Below, piece by piece: positions 29,472 through 38,379 of a DNA stretch of 64,000 nucleotides. Where the stretch lies: positions 992,001 through 1,056,000 of the forward strand of contig NZ_BMGT01000002.1 in NCBI RefSeq assembly GCF_014640335.1. The letters are read 5' to 3'. Source of the stretch: Edaphobacter dinghuensis. GTDB taxonomy: Bacteria > Acidobacteriota > Terriglobia > Terriglobales > Acidobacteriaceae. A model generated the notes under the pieces. The model had not been told where the DNA came from. It saw only the letters and a list, made by a program, of their open reading frames with translations, and searched no databases. A program made the position numbers and the translations under genes. Numbering within the stretch: the first letter of the stretch is position 1; every line of letters starts with the position of its first letter.

Positions 29472-30653
29472 TCAGAACGACCGCACATAGTTCTTGCCCG
29501 GTAGCTGCCGAATGCGACCGGCAAGCTCCAGTTCGAACAGCGCCGTAAAGATCTCAGCAGACCCCAACTCCGCCTCCAGCTGCTCAATTAAGTCATCCAG
29601 TTGCACCGACTCATCGTGTTTAAGCCGGTCCAGAACCATCTGTTCCTGCTCCGGCAGCGGCTTATTGCTAAATAGAGATGCAGCCTCCGTGATTTTCGAT
29701 TCACCACCCGATGCGGCGCTTATCTCATCTTCCAATTGCCGCCTTATGTGTGACGGCAAATCTTCCCATACATCCTCCCACGTCGCCGTAAGCTTAGCCC
29801 CCTGCTTTATCAATGTGTTAGGCCCCCAGGCGTTTTTGTTCGTTACGTTGCCGGGAACAGCATAGACATCGCGATTCTGCTCCATCGCCAGCCGGGCCGT
29901 GATGCGGGTTCCACTGTACTCCGCCGCCTCAATGACCAGCACACCCACGCTCATGCCACTCAAGATTCGGTTCCGAATCGGGAAATTCTGTGGAGCCGGA
30001 AATGTTCCCAGCGGGTACTCGCTGATGATCGTTCCGCCCGACGCGACGATATTCTCTGCCAGTTTTTTATTTTCCTTCGGATAGATGACGTCGATTCCTG
30101 TTCCCCAAACCGCAACCGTCTTGCCACCCGCCTCAATCGCTCCCTTATGCGCCGCCGTGTCGACCCCGCGAGCCATGCCGCTCAGGATCACCAGTCTCCG
30201 GTTGGCCAGATCGCGCGACAGCATCTCTGCCATGCCGGTGCCGTAGGGCGAAGGGTGGCGTGTTCCCACCACAGCAATGCCCGGCCGCGCCAGTAGCTCC
30301 GCATTACCCCGAACCCACAGCACCGCCGGCGGATCATAGATCTCTCGCAGCCGGTCGGGATAGGCTGCGTCCTGCTGGGTCAGAATGCTGCCGCCAGCCT
30401 CCGTTACCTTGTGTATCTCGTCTTCGGCAATCTCTCGCGCCTTGCCGTCGAAGATGAACTGCGCCGACTGCGCAGGCATCCCGGTCGCCTCCAACTCGGT
30501 CAAGGAAGCATCGAACAGATTTTCCGCCGCGCCCAGAGCCTTCACTGCCCGGTTAATCCGCGTCGGTCCCATCCCCGGCGTCAACGTCAACGCCATCCAT
30601 GCTATCCGAGCCTGGTCCAGCGGCGTTCCATTCCCAATATTCTGCTGCGACAA
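29472..30653 (-). CDS. dprA: DNA-processing protein DprA
   Basis: DprA protects incoming single-stranded DNA and loads RecA during natural transformation. The 393-residue protein has an N-terminal SAM-like region (MALTLTPGMGPTRINRAV), the Rossmann DNA_processg_A core (VVGTRHPSPYGTGMAEMLSRDLA, LVILSGMARGVDTAAHKGAI, VAVWGTGIDVIYPKENKKLAE) and a C-terminal winged helix (residues about 320-393). I chose the TTG at 30653 because GGAGGAG lies 6 nt upstream. The longer frame to 30773 would overlap the preceding gene by about 80 nt and adds unrelated sequence. Confidence 0.92.
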   Translation of the reverse strand: MSQQNIGNGTPLDQARIAWMALTLTPGMGPTRINRAVKALGAAENLFDASLTELEATGMPAQSAQFIFDGKAREIAEDEIHKVTEAGGSILTQQDAAYPDRLREIYDPPAVLWVRGNAELLARPGIAVVGTRHPSPYGTGMAEMLSRDLANRRLVILSGMARGVDTAAHKGAIEAGGKTVAVWGTGIDVIYPKENKKLAENIVASGGTIISEYPLGTFPAPQNFPIRNRILSGMSVGVLVIEAAEYSGTRITARLAMEQNRDVYAVPGNVTNKNAWGPNTLIKQGAKLTATWEDVWEDLPSHIRRQLEDEISAASGGESKITEAASLFSNKPLPEQEQMVLDRLKHDESVQLDDLIEQLEAELGSAEIFTALFELELAGRIRQLPGKNYVRSF

Positions 30654-30691
30654 AATCCACTCCTCCGAGCCCGCACTCTGAAGCTTATCCT

Positions 30692-31441
30692 TTAATGTTC
30701 CACGTGGCGCAAAGCTCCTGCCAGAACGAACGATCCACCACTCATCGCCAGGGCAATCATGGCGCTGGTCCATTCATTCCCATTATGCGGAGAAGCGACA
30801 ACTCGCGGAATATGGAGAACAATCACCCACAGCAGAAACATCAGCCCCAGCAGCGTCGCCGCCAGACGTCCCTGTATCTTCGTCGCAAGGCTTAAAGCAG
30901 CCGCGATAAACGCCACTCCTACAAAATAGGCCCAGAACAGATGTCCCGGAATCCACCCAGTGATCAGCGTCGCGATGAACTTTGCATACAGGAAGTGCTG
31001 GATTCCGAAGACCACCAGCGCAGCCGCGAAGAGAAAACGCCCGGCCAACATCAGGCTCTCCCACGACATGGAGTTTGATAATTCCAGCTCCCGAGCCAAC
31101 ACCAGCGCAGCCGCGCCCAGTGCCATCACCTCGGCTCCGCTGGTCCACGGACCGGGATCGCGCACATGCTCGATCACCCGCGGCACAAAAGTAAACAGTA
31201 CGCGCAACAGAAAAGCGGAAGCCAATAAAACGGTCGCAGCCCGAGCCCACCTCTTCACCACAATGCAAACGCCGGCAACAACAAATCCAACGCCGATCAA
31301 CCACGCCCACACTCCGGTCTCGGCAGTCCACGGTGGCCCGGGAGCGGGCATGAGGCCGCGTGAGTAGAAGAGGTACAGCAGTCCAAAAAGCACCATCGCC
31401 ACACCAAACACAATGCGGCCAAACCGGCTCATTCCATCCAC
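30692..31441 (-). CDS. Multi-pass inner-membrane protein of unknown function
   Basis: The 249-residue protein contains about seven hydrophobic segments (for example FGRIVFGVAMVLFGLLYLFY, GVWAWLIGVGFVVAGVCIVV, LMLAGRFLFAAALVVFGIQHFLYA, FWAYFVGVAFIAAALSLA). The FGxQHFLYAKF motif recalls DoxX-like/DUF4267-type membrane proteins, but I cannot name the family with certainty. The best start is the GTG at 31441, with GGAGG 8 nt upstream; the ATG at 31432 and upstream ATGs have poorer spacing. It lies 38 nt upstream of dprA on the same strand. Confidence 0.75.
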   Translation of the reverse strand: MDGMSRFGRIVFGVAMVLFGLLYLFYSRGLMPAPGPPWTAETGVWAWLIGVGFVVAGVCIVVKRWARAATVLLASAFLLRVLFTFVPRVIEHVRDPGPWTSGAEVMALGAAALVLARELELSNSMSWESLMLAGRFLFAAALVVFGIQHFLYAKFIATLITGWIPGHLFWAYFVGVAFIAAALSLATKIQGRLAATLLGLMFLLWVIVLHIPRVVASPHNGNEWTSAMIALAMSGGSFVLAGALRHVEH

Positions 31442-31510
31442 GGTAAAGACCTCCAGACAGCCCATCAATGCAATTTCGTGACCGTCATGAATCCTACCCT
31501 ACGGCGAAGC

Positions 31511-31711
31511 TTATGGAGGGGTTAATTCCTCATCGCACTTCTTGCACTCCAGCATCCGCCCAATCCGCTCGGCCCGGGTCTCCTCATGCAACACCCACTC
31601 TCGAACCATCCAAGGCGGATCGTGGCGCACATGCTGCCCATGCCCGCACTCAAGCCTCGCGGCCCAGTGCCCCTCTTCGTCCTGATAGAAGCCGACTATC
31701 GCACGCTGCAT
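31511..31711 (-). CDS. DUF3565 small Cys/His-rich protein
   Basis: The 66-residue protein begins MQRAIVGFYQDEEGHWAARLECGHGQHVRHDPPW and ends with an MLECKKCDEEL zinc-like pair, matching the DUF3565 family. The Cys and His residues (ECGHGQHVRH, CKKC) suggest metal binding. The ATG at 31711 has AGGAG 7 nt upstream; a start at 31729 would add MGRSYS. Function is unknown. Confidence 0.85.
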   Translation of the reverse strand: MQRAIVGFYQDEEGHWAARLECGHGQHVRHDPPWMVREWVLHEETRAERIGRMLECKKCDEELTPP

Positions 31712-31798
31712 CGAATAACTCCTGCCCACATCTATTAAACTAAAGAACAGATCGCCGAATTAAACTCTCTCAGTCTGCCTGTATCAAATAGTTATCGT

Positions 31799-32674
31799 TT
31801 GCCCAAATCATCCCATCCCGTTCGCGTAGCCGCCATCAACTTCCTCAACCCCGCACCTCTCATGTGGGACTTCGAGCACCCACCTCTGGCAGCAAAGCTA
31901 GCCGAGCGCTACACGCTCCACTACACCAGGCCCGCACTCTGCGCCGATGAGCTGCTCGCGGCCCGTGCCGATCTTGGCCTCATCCCTATCGCCTCACTTA
32001 CGCCTGATCTCGCCATCGTTCCCGGCTGCACCATCGCATCGCTCGATCGCGTGCGCTCTATCCAACTCATCGTTAAATTAAAAGACGGGAAGCAGCCGCA
32101 CGCTCTCAAGGCAGTCCGCACCATCGCCGCCGACACCGCCTCGCGCAGCTCGCTGGCCTATACCGAGATCCTCTTCCGCAAGTTCCTGGGCACGCAGCCC
32201 GCGTTTATCCAACACCCAGCCGACCCCATCGCCATGCTCGAGCAAGCTGACGCGGCCCTGCTGATCGGCGATCCTGCCCTACTGGCGCTTGAAGCTCGCG
32301 ATCAAATCGAGCAAGCCATCGGCCCCTGCCAGTGGATCGACCTCGCTCATGAGTGGACCACCCGCACCGGCCTGCCCTGGGTCGCCGCCGTCTGGGCGGT
32401 TCGGCCCGAAGCCCTCAGCCTCGGACACATCAGCCCCGCTGAAATCACCGACGAACTCACCACCTCACGCGATCACGGCCTCGCCCATATCGAAGACCTC
32501 GTGCGCCAGTGGACGCCGCGCATCGCTATCCCGGCTGAAACCATCCGTCACTACCTCACCGAAAACATCCACTACACCCTCACCTCGGACTGCATCGAGG
32601 CTATGAAACTGTTTCGTCGCTACGCCGCCGAGATCGACGCACTTCCACCGCTCCCTGAACCCCGCTTTCTGTAG
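31799..32674 (+). CDS. mqnA: Chorismate dehydratase MqnA (futalosine menaquinone pathway)
   Basis: MqnA dehydrates chorismate to 3-[(1-carboxyvinyl)oxy]benzoate, the first step of the futalosine route to menaquinone. The 291-residue protein has the periplasmic-binding-like fold with RVAAINFLNPAPLMWDF near the N-terminus, ADLGLIPIASL, DTASRSSLAYTEILFRKFLG and LAHEWTTRTGLPWVAAVWAV, all typical of MqnA. The start is a TTG at 31799 with no strong Shine-Dalgarno; no ATG lies near the conserved N-terminus. Other mqn genes are not nearby. Confidence 0.88.
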   Translation: MPKSSHPVRVAAINFLNPAPLMWDFEHPPLAAKLAERYTLHYTRPALCADELLAARADLGLIPIASLTPDLAIVPGCTIASLDRVRSIQLIVKLKDGKQPHALKAVRTIAADTASRSSLAYTEILFRKFLGTQPAFIQHPADPIAMLEQADAALLIGDPALLALEARDQIEQAIGPCQWIDLAHEWTTRTGLPWVAAVWAVRPEALSLGHISPAEITDELTTSRDHGLAHIEDLVRQWTPRIAIPAETIRHYLTENIHYTLTSDCIEAMKLFRRYAAEIDALPPLPEPRFL

Positions 32675-32751
32675 CCCGGTCACCACTTCGCCACAATTAT
32701 TCGCCTTTTTGCCGCTGAGACTCACAGACTTCTGTTAGCGTCATATTGACC

Positions 32752-33489
32752 ATGAAGGCCCCTGCCGGCACCGCAGCCATCGCCGCAACCGGATCAACGA
32801 AGCCCCATCTCGCCTTCCTTCTGGCCACCGCACCGCATCGCCACTCGAGCAAGTTCTTCCACTTCCTTACCAGCTTCGGCGTCTTCGGCATCTTTCTGGT
32901 CTCTATCGTCGACTCATCGTTCGTGCCGCTCCCCGTACCGGGCGTCACCGACGTTATGCTGATCATCTTTGCAGCCCAAAAGGCCAACTGGATTCTGCTC
33001 ATCCTTCTCGCCACCGCAGGCTCGGCGATCGGCGGATATCTGAGCTACCAGGTCGGCCACGCCGGAGGCATGCAGTTTCTCGAAAAACACGTACCGGCAC
33101 GCATCTTCAAAAGCGTCTGCGAGTGGATGGAGAAGCACGCAATCCTGGCCATCGCGCTTCCCGCCATCTTGCCCCCGCCTATGCCGCTCTCGCCCTTTGT
33201 GCTGGCAGCAGGCGCATTAAAGATGTCGAAGAAGAAGTTCATCACCATCTTCACCCTAAGCCGCTGCGCACGCCACGCACTCGCCGTATGGCTCGGCATC
33301 TTTTACGGCAGGCATGTTCTTCATCTCTGGAACCGCTTCTCCGCCAAATGGGCAGGCACCATCCTCATCGTGCTCTGGACGGGAATCCTGGTGAGCTGCG
33401 CCATCGCTTTCTGGAAGCTTTACAAGGCTTCCAAAGACGTCAGCACTCACTCAGCCAGCCTTGCGGACGGCACTAACACCACAATGTGA
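32752..33489 (+). CDS. DedA/VTT-domain inner-membrane protein
   Basis: The 245-residue protein has about five hydrophobic segments and the VTT/SNARE-associated core: GIFLVSIVDSSFVPLPVPGVTDVMLIIFAA, then AGSAIGGYLSYQVGHAGG and AILPPPMPLSPFVLAAGALKM. DedA-family proteins act in membrane lipid homeostasis and lipid carrier recycling; this one resembles the YqaA-like branch. The ATG at 32752 is used; a TTG 6 nt upstream is possible. It converges on fabH with only 15 nt between stops. Confidence 0.85.
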   Translation: MKAPAGTAAIAATGSTKPHLAFLLATAPHRHSSKFFHFLTSFGVFGIFLVSIVDSSFVPLPVPGVTDVMLIIFAAQKANWILLILLATAGSAIGGYLSYQVGHAGGMQFLEKHVPARIFKSVCEWMEKHAILAIALPAILPPPMPLSPFVLAAGALKMSKKKFITIFTLSRCARHALAVWLGIFYGRHVLHLWNRFSAKWAGTILIVLWTGILVSCAIAFWKLYKASKDVSTHSASLADGTNTTM

Positions 33490-33510
33490 ACTTACAACTT
33501 CGGTTCACAT
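33484..33510. terminator. Palindrome spanning both convergent stop codons
   Basis: ATGTGAAC and GTTCACAT enclose an 11-nt loop. The TGA of the DedA-type gene lies in the left arm and the TGA of fabH in the right arm, so one 8-bp hairpin is shared by both 3' ends. There is no T-run, so terminator activity is uncertain. Confidence 0.45.
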
Positions 33511-34527
33511 CTCCCACTGCAACAGAGTCGCGCCCACGGTAAACCCGGCACCCACACTTGCCAGCAGCACCAGATCGCCCTTCTTCAAGCGTCCTTCTTC
33601 AAGCGCCGTGTGCATGGCAATAGGAATCGTGCCTGCCGTAGTGTTCCCATAGCGGTCGATATTGATGACCACGCATTCTTCCGGCATTCCCAAACGCTCC
33701 GCCGTGGAGAGGATGATCCGCTTGTTTGCCTGATGCGGAATAAAGCAGCTCAGATCCTTGCCGGTGACACCATTCCGAGTCAGTACCGTCTCGGCAGCCT
33801 CCGCCATCTTGCGCACAGCAAACTTATAGACAGCCTGACCATCCTGATGCACGAAGTGCATCTTCGCCGCCACCGTCTCTACCGTCGCCGGATGCAGGCT
33901 TCCGCCTCCTGGCATATTCAACGACGCCGCACCCGAGCCGTCCACCTCGTGCCAGTAGTCGATCAGCCCGACCTCCCCTTCAGCGCAGGGCTCCAATAGG
34001 ACCGCTCCCGCGCCGTCACCAAAGATCACGCAGGTCGCCCGGTCCGTGTAGTCGATGATCGAGCTCATCACATCCGCACCGATCACCATCACCTTCTTGT
34101 GCATCCCGCTCTCCACCAGCTTCGCGCCCACCTGCAAAGCATAAGGAAAGCCCGAGCACGCAGCGGAGAGGTCGAACCCCCACGCACCCTTCGCACCCAG
34201 CTTGTCCTGCACCAGGCACGCCGTCGCCGGGAAAAACATATCCGGAGTCACGGTCGCGACGATGATCACCTCAAGCTCGCTGGCTTCGATGCCCCGAGCC
34301 GCCAGACAGCGCTTGGCCGCCTCAACCGCAAGATCGCTGGTGCCTACACCCTTCTCCACGATGTGCCGCTCACGAATGCCGGTGCGCTCCACAATCCACT
34401 GGTCGTTCGTCTCCACCATCTTTTCGAGATCGGCATTGGTCAACAACCGTGGCGGAACATAGGCTCCTACCGAACTGATCTTTGCTCTCACCTGCGCATG
34501 CGGCCTCAACGTCAAACTCAAATTCAT
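33505..34527 (-). CDS. fabH: 3-oxoacyl-ACP synthase III (FabH)
   Basis: FabH starts fatty-acid synthesis by condensing acyl-CoA with malonyl-ACP. The 340-residue thiolase-fold enzyme has the catalytic Cys in [12 protein letters not shown] (about residue 122), His in [10 protein letters not shown] and Asn in [14 protein letters not shown], plus [12 protein letters not shown] and [11 protein letters not shown]. The ATG at 34527 is close to a GAGG; a GTG about 14 codons in (before [13 protein letters not shown], the usual family N-terminus) is an alternative start. It stands alone, not next to other fab genes. Confidence 0.93.
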   Translation of the reverse strand: MNLSLTLRPHAQVRAKISSVGAYVPPRLLTNADLEKMVETNDQWIVERTGIRERHIVEKGVGTSDLAVEAAKRCLAARGIEASELEVIIVATVTPDMFFPATACLVQDKLGAKGAWGFDLSAACSGFPYALQVGAKLVESGMHKKVMVIGADVMSSIIDYTDRATCVIFGDGAGAVLLEPCAEGEVGLIDYWHEVDGSGAASLNMPGGGSLHPATVETVAAKMHFVHQDGQAVYKFAVRKMAEAAETVLTRNGVTGKDLSCFIPHQANKRIILSTAERLGMPEECVVINIDRYGNTTAGTIPIAMHTALEEGRLKKGDLVLLASVGAGFTVGATLLQWEM

Positions 34528-34684
34528 CACCTCGTCAGCAACCAGAATACAAAACTATTCGCAATCAACACTATCCGCTGTAAGACGTACCAAAGTCGAC
34601 CACAGACGCAACTTCTCTGCGTTGGATCATCCAGGTTTGCAGGTTTTCAGAGGAAGAATGAGAGAAAAGAAGGGGGAGAAAAAT

Positions 34685-34784
34685 GTACCGGGCGACCCAC
34701 TGCGCCCATACTAGCCCGTTACCGTTGCTTCCTTCCGGACCTGGCGGGGTTGGCGGGATTACGTCGCGTAGGACCCGGCACACC
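34685..34784 (-). ncRNA. ffs: Bacterial small signal recognition particle RNA (4.5S-type)
   Basis: The minus strand contains the universal SRP domain IV sequence GGTCCGGAAGGAAGCA (complement of 34726-34741). The flanks pair into a long rod: GTGCCGGG at the 5' end with CCCGGTAC at the 3' end, then GTCCTACGCGAC against GTGGGTCGC. A T-run (ATTTTTC) follows the 3' end. This is the RNA component of SRP, which with Ffh targets membrane proteins. Ends are placed by the outer stem and may be off by a few bases. Confidence 0.93.
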
Positions 34785-34888
34785 TCCTATCCTAACATCG
34801 ACAAGCCGTATGCCAAAACTTGGCGATAATCACTCATTCCACGCAGAAGATTGCCATCAACCTGCTGTAACGCATACGCTTATGCATC

Positions 34889-35959
34889 ATGCGACTTGTC
34901 CTACCAATTTTGTTTGCCCTCGCGCTCAGTGCCTCTGCTCAGGACATCCACGTCCGCGTTGATCCCTCAGCTCGGCCCGCCCAGCCCGGCAACGAAAACC
35001 TTTCTGTCTTCCCCACCATTCAGAATGCGATGGACCACCATCCCTTCGCCGGGCCCGCCCCCGGCAAGGATGGAAGACCAGCCCGTGTCTATATTGAGAT
35101 CGCCCCCGGCATCTATCACGAGCGAGTCATCATCACCCAGAACCATCCCAACATCACCCTCATCGGCATGGGCAAGTCGCCCGAAGACGTCGTCATCACC
35201 AACTCCCTCAACGCCAAACAAGCCGGCGGCACCTTCTTCACCGAGACCGTCGAGATCAACGGCTCTGGCTTCGAAGCCGACAACATCACCTTCGAAAACG
35301 CCGCCGGCAACACTGGGCAGGCCGTCGCTGTAGCCGACCGCAGCGACCGCTCTATCTTTAAACACTGCCGCTTCCTCGGACATCAGGACACGCTCTTCGC
35401 CGACTACGGCCGCCAGTACTACGTCGACTCGTACATCGAAGGCGGCGTCGACTTCATCTTCGGCAACGCCACCGCCGTCTTCGACCACGACGAGTTGCAC
35501 TCCAACGGCCCCGGCTTCCTCACCGCGCAATCCCGCACATCAGCCGACCAGACCACCGGCTACGTCATCCTCAACAGCAAGGTCACCAGCGGCATCGACC
35601 ACACTGCCCAGCCCATCAGCCCCAGCGCCAACTTCACCGGAGCCCGCTCCATCGCCTCCGCTCAGGGCGCAATCGGCCTTGGCCGCCCCTGGCGCCCCTA
35701 CTCCCGTGTCATCTATATCAATACCAACTTGCCCAGCGACGTCCGCCCCGCGGGCTGGAACAACTGGGGCAAGACCTCCAACGAGCAGACAGCCTTCTAC
35801 GCCGAATCCAACAGCACCGGCCCCGGAGCCAATCCCGCCACCCGCGTTCCCTGGTCGCACCAACTCACAACAGCGCAGACAAAGCAATTTCTGCCCGCAA
35901 AGTTCCTAAGCGGCAAAGACCACTGGAACCCCGAGGCGGAAGCAAAAAAACTTCCCTGA
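34889..35959 (+). CDS. Secreted pectinesterase (carbohydrate esterase family 8)
   Basis: Pectin methylesterase removes methyl groups from homogalacturonan. The 356-residue protein has a signal peptide (MRLVLPILFALALSASAQ) and a right-handed beta-helix with the CE8 landmarks: FPTIQNAMDH, ARVYIEIAPGIYHERV, GQAVAVADRSDR, LGHQDTLFADYGRQYYVDSYIEGGVDFIFGNATAVF (both catalytic Asp) and LGRPWRPYSRVIYINT. It indicates plant-polymer use, common in soil Acidobacteria. No other pectin genes are adjacent. Confidence 0.95.
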   Translation: MRLVLPILFALALSASAQDIHVRVDPSARPAQPGNENLSVFPTIQNAMDHHPFAGPAPGKDGRPARVYIEIAPGIYHERVIITQNHPNITLIGMGKSPEDVVITNSLNAKQAGGTFFTETVEINGSGFEADNITFENAAGNTGQAVAVADRSDRSIFKHCRFLGHQDTLFADYGRQYYVDSYIEGGVDFIFGNATAVFDHDELHSNGPGFLTAQSRTSADQTTGYVILNSKVTSGIDHTAQPISPSANFTGARSIASAQGAIGLGRPWRPYSRVIYINTNLPSDVRPAGWNNWGKTSNEQTAFYAESNSTGPGANPATRVPWSHQLTTAQTKQFLPAKFLSGKDHWNPEAEAKKLP

Positions 35960-35993
35960 CAATATTTAATTTGCAGCAAACTCTATAATTGAG

Positions 35994-36353
35994 ATGTTCA
36001 TGCGCCGTCTCATCAGCTTCGTCGCGGTATTGCTCTTGGTGGCCTCAGCAGCGCCAGTGATGGCCTGCGTCACCAACCTCGCGATGAGCCAGACCGAGAG
36101 CGCCTGCTGCCGCTCCATGCACGGCCAATGCGGCGAGATGGCAAAGATGGGCTGCTGTCAGACAGTCGTTCACAACGACTCGCCTCAGGTCGCCACCGAG
36201 ACCGCAACGCTCACGGTTCATTGGACCTCCCTCGCACAGGGAGACAGCCTCGCAACGCCTGTAGTGCTGGACAATCCAGCCCGGCAGATGTCTTTGGCAG
36301 AGCACTCCCCACCCGGCCTGCTCATCGCTCGAACCACCGTCCTACGAATCTGA
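35994..36353 (+). CDS. Cys/Met/His-rich secreted protein, probable metal binding
   Basis: The 119-residue protein has a signal peptide (MFMRRLISFVAVLLLVASAAPVMA). Right after it comes a dense cluster of potential metal ligands: CVTNLAMSQ, then ACCRSMHGQCGEMAKMGCCQTVVHND, with six Cys plus Met and His in about 30 residues. The rest is polar without recognised domain. It lies at the head of a same-strand group with MerP- and MerT-like genes, which suggests soft-metal (Cu, Hg or similar) binding in the periplasm. The start could be Met1 or Met3. Confidence 0.75.
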   Translation: MFMRRLISFVAVLLLVASAAPVMACVTNLAMSQTESACCRSMHGQCGEMAKMGCCQTVVHNDSPQVATETATLTVHWTSLAQGDSLATPVVLDNPARQMSLAEHSPPGLLIARTTVLRI

Positions 36354-36453
36354 TCTCCGCTTCCGGTCTTTGACAGCAGACACACGCTGACGTGTGCCTG
36401 AACTTCTCTGTTAACTTCTCTCGCAATCGAAGAGACCAAAAAGGAAGCATTCC

Positions 36454-37305
36454 ATGAAAATCATTCTGGCTTTGGCCTGCGCTCTGACGCTGGCCAGCCC
36501 CGCGTTGGCCGCTGGGCATGGGCCTGTATTCGGCTATGCCACGCCCGTAAATTCACAAGGCGAGTTCAGCTTCGACAGCGGCCTCATTGGCCGTCACGGC
36601 TCGCTAGGAGATGCGCTGACCGAGAGCTCGCAAATCGGTTACGGCATCACTCCACACATCACCGTCAACGCGGTTCTGCCTGCCACCTTCGGCAGTGCCG
36701 CACTGCCTGAAACCCGCCTGGCCGGAGGAGGCGAGTGGTCAAGCTCCGTCGCCTGGAGGTTCCAGCACTCCGTTACCTCGGTCGGGCGGCGAATCGAGTC
36801 CACCGCATCTCTGGGGCTCGTCGTTCCCGGCCCGCAGCAGGATAGCGGCGTCCTCGCCAACCTCCATCGCGCACCGGGAGTAGCCGCAACCCTTGCCTCC
36901 GGGCTGGCCTCGCGCAGCCAATATCTCTGGTTCGGCGGAGGCTACACGCGCTTCGCCGAAGCCCACACCGACCGCCGTCCCGACACCATCTCGTGGAGCA
37001 CGGTCTACGGCTACCGTCCGCCCCGCCTGCGTCGCGACGTCAACCACTGGGACTACCGTGGCTTTGCCGAGCTGACCGGCGAGCACACCGGCGCAGTGCG
37101 CAGCCAGGGAAGCCTCGTGCCTCATAGCGAAACGACCAGCCTGTGGCTTGGCCCTTCGATCCTCGCCATCCTCAAGGACGTTGCCATCGAAGGCGGCATT
37201 CAGGCTCCTCTCTATCGAGACGCCTCCACATCGCTCTATGGCCGCGAGAGCATTCGCTTCGCCATCAACTTCAGCTACCTCAAATACTCTTCGCACGCAT
37301 ACTGA
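36454..37305 (+). CDS. Secreted outer-membrane-like beta-barrel protein in the metal group
   Basis: The 283-residue protein has a signal peptide (MKIILALACALTLASPALA) and a pattern of alternating polar/aromatic strands with Gly-rich turns (GEFSFDSGLIGRHG, WRFQHSVTSVGRRIESTASLGLVVPG, SQYLWFGGGYTRFAEAHTDRR, LWLGPSILAILKDVAIEGGIQAPLY, SIRFAINFSYLKY), typical of MetA-pathway-like or transporter-type outer-membrane barrels. AAGGAAG precedes the ATG. It is followed 12 nt later by the HMA-domain gene, so the two are co-transcribed. Confidence 0.75.
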   Translation: MKIILALACALTLASPALAAGHGPVFGYATPVNSQGEFSFDSGLIGRHGSLGDALTESSQIGYGITPHITVNAVLPATFGSAALPETRLAGGGEWSSSVAWRFQHSVTSVGRRIESTASLGLVVPGPQQDSGVLANLHRAPGVAATLASGLASRSQYLWFGGGYTRFAEAHTDRRPDTISWSTVYGYRPPRLRRDVNHWDYRGFAELTGEHTGAVRSQGSLVPHSETTSLWLGPSILAILKDVAIEGGIQAPLYRDASTSLYGRESIRFAINFSYLKYSSHAY

Positions 37306-37317
37306 AAGGACTTCACC

Positions 37318-37806
37318 ATGAAGATCTTCGCACTCGCATTAATTACGTTCTTCAGCGCCGCCGCGCACGCTGAATACAAGCAGATCAACATGACCGTCTT
37401 CGGCATGGACTGCGCCCCCTGCGCCCACGCCATCCATGTCTCCATGAAGGGAATCAAGGGCGTGGACACGGTAAATGTGGACCTCAACACCGGCCTGGTA
37501 ACAATCTCCCTCACGCCCGGAAACTCTGCCGGAATGCACCAGTTCGAAGAAGCCGTCGAAAAGAACGGCTTCACCCATAAAGACGCGACTGTAGTCGTGC
37601 GCGGCAAACTTACCGGCACAGCAGGCGCGCCCATCCTCGAAGTAGAGGGCACCAGCGACCACTACACGCTCACGCCTTCTGCCCAACCGGCAGACATCGC
37701 CTCCCTGATGGGCAAGCTGGTAGAAGTCAACGGACTTCTGCCTCAGGCCGCAAAGGGCAAGCTGCCCGACACCCTCCACTACAAGACCATCACGGAGGCC
37801 CAATGA
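37318..37806 (+). CDS. Periplasmic HMA-domain (MerP-like) metal-binding protein
   Basis: The 162-residue protein has a signal peptide (MKIFALALITFFSAAAHA) and then a heavy-metal-associated domain with the CxxC site in FGMDCAPCAHAIHVSMKGIKGVDTVNVDLNTGLVTISL. Unlike MerP (about 90 residues) it has a C-terminal extension of some 70 residues (VRGKLTGTAGAPILEVEG...VEVNGLLPQAAKGK), possibly a small beta-barrel. Its stop overlaps the next gene by 4 nt (ATGA). By analogy to MerP it would hand a soft-metal ion to the membrane partner. Confidence 0.85.
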   Translation: MKIFALALITFFSAAAHAEYKQINMTVFGMDCAPCAHAIHVSMKGIKGVDTVNVDLNTGLVTISLTPGNSAGMHQFEEAVEKNGFTHKDATVVVRGKLTGTAGAPILEVEGTSDHYTLTPSAQPADIASLMGKLVEVNGLLPQAAKGKLPDTLHYKTITEAQ

Positions 37807-38237
37807 ACGCGCTCACCCTGCCGAATGCTCCCGAGCAGCGCAGCCGCCGTGCCACGCTGCTCAACTACTTCTCCCTCTTCAGCTCGTTCAGCACGCTGCT
37901 CTGCTGTGCGCTGCCTTCCGTGCTTGTCCTGCTGGGGATGGGAGCGACGGTAGCCTCGCTCTTGTCCGTCGCGCCCTGGCTCGTCACTCTGTCGCGCCAC
38001 AAGATCTGGACCTTCAGCATCTCCGGCGTGTTGATCGCAACCAGCTTCGTCGTGACTTATTGGATAGCCCCGCGCCTGCAACAAGGCGAAGCCTGTCCAG
38101 CAGACGATCCTACCGCCTGCGGAGCGGCAACCAGAATGAGCAAAGTCCTGCTCTGGATCTCAGCCGTGATCTGGAGCGGAGGCTTCTTCGTCGCCTACCT
38201 GCTGGCCCCAATCCTTCAACACATGGACCAGTCATAG
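37803..38237 (+). CDS. MerT/MerC-like inner-membrane metal transport protein
   Basis: The 144-residue protein has about four hydrophobic segments, with a vicinal Cys pair in the first (STLLCCALPSVLVLLGMGATVASLL), as in MerT/MerC mercury carriers. A second Cys pair lies in a periplasmic or cytosolic loop (GEACPADDPTACGAA). It overlaps the MerP-like gene by 4 nt. Neither merA nor merR is in the window, so the metal and direction of transport are open; copper or mercury uptake/export are both possible. Confidence 0.75.
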   Translation: MNALTLPNAPEQRSRRATLLNYFSLFSSFSTLLCCALPSVLVLLGMGATVASLLSVAPWLVTLSRHKIWTFSISGVLIATSFVVTYWIAPRLQQGEACPADDPTACGAATRMSKVLLWISAVIWSGGFFVAYLLAPILQHMDQS

Positions 38238-38379
38238 CCAAAGCAAACTGTTCGAACCTGTATTCCATCATGTCCCTGTCTTCGCCATTTCTCAGGCAAA
38301 AGGCAGGGACACTGATGCGAATGCGCATCGCAAGCTCTACCCGCACAACGACCAATTTGCTATCGTCATCTTCAAGCCA

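Noticed and set aside
34571-34783. Open frame overlapping the SRP RNA
   Set aside because: The sequence is explained by the conserved SRP RNA core and stem; the encoded peptide has no family features.
35994-38237. Classical mercury resistance operon
   Set aside because: There is no merA reductase or merR regulator, and the HMA protein is longer than MerP, so only a mer-like module is claimed.
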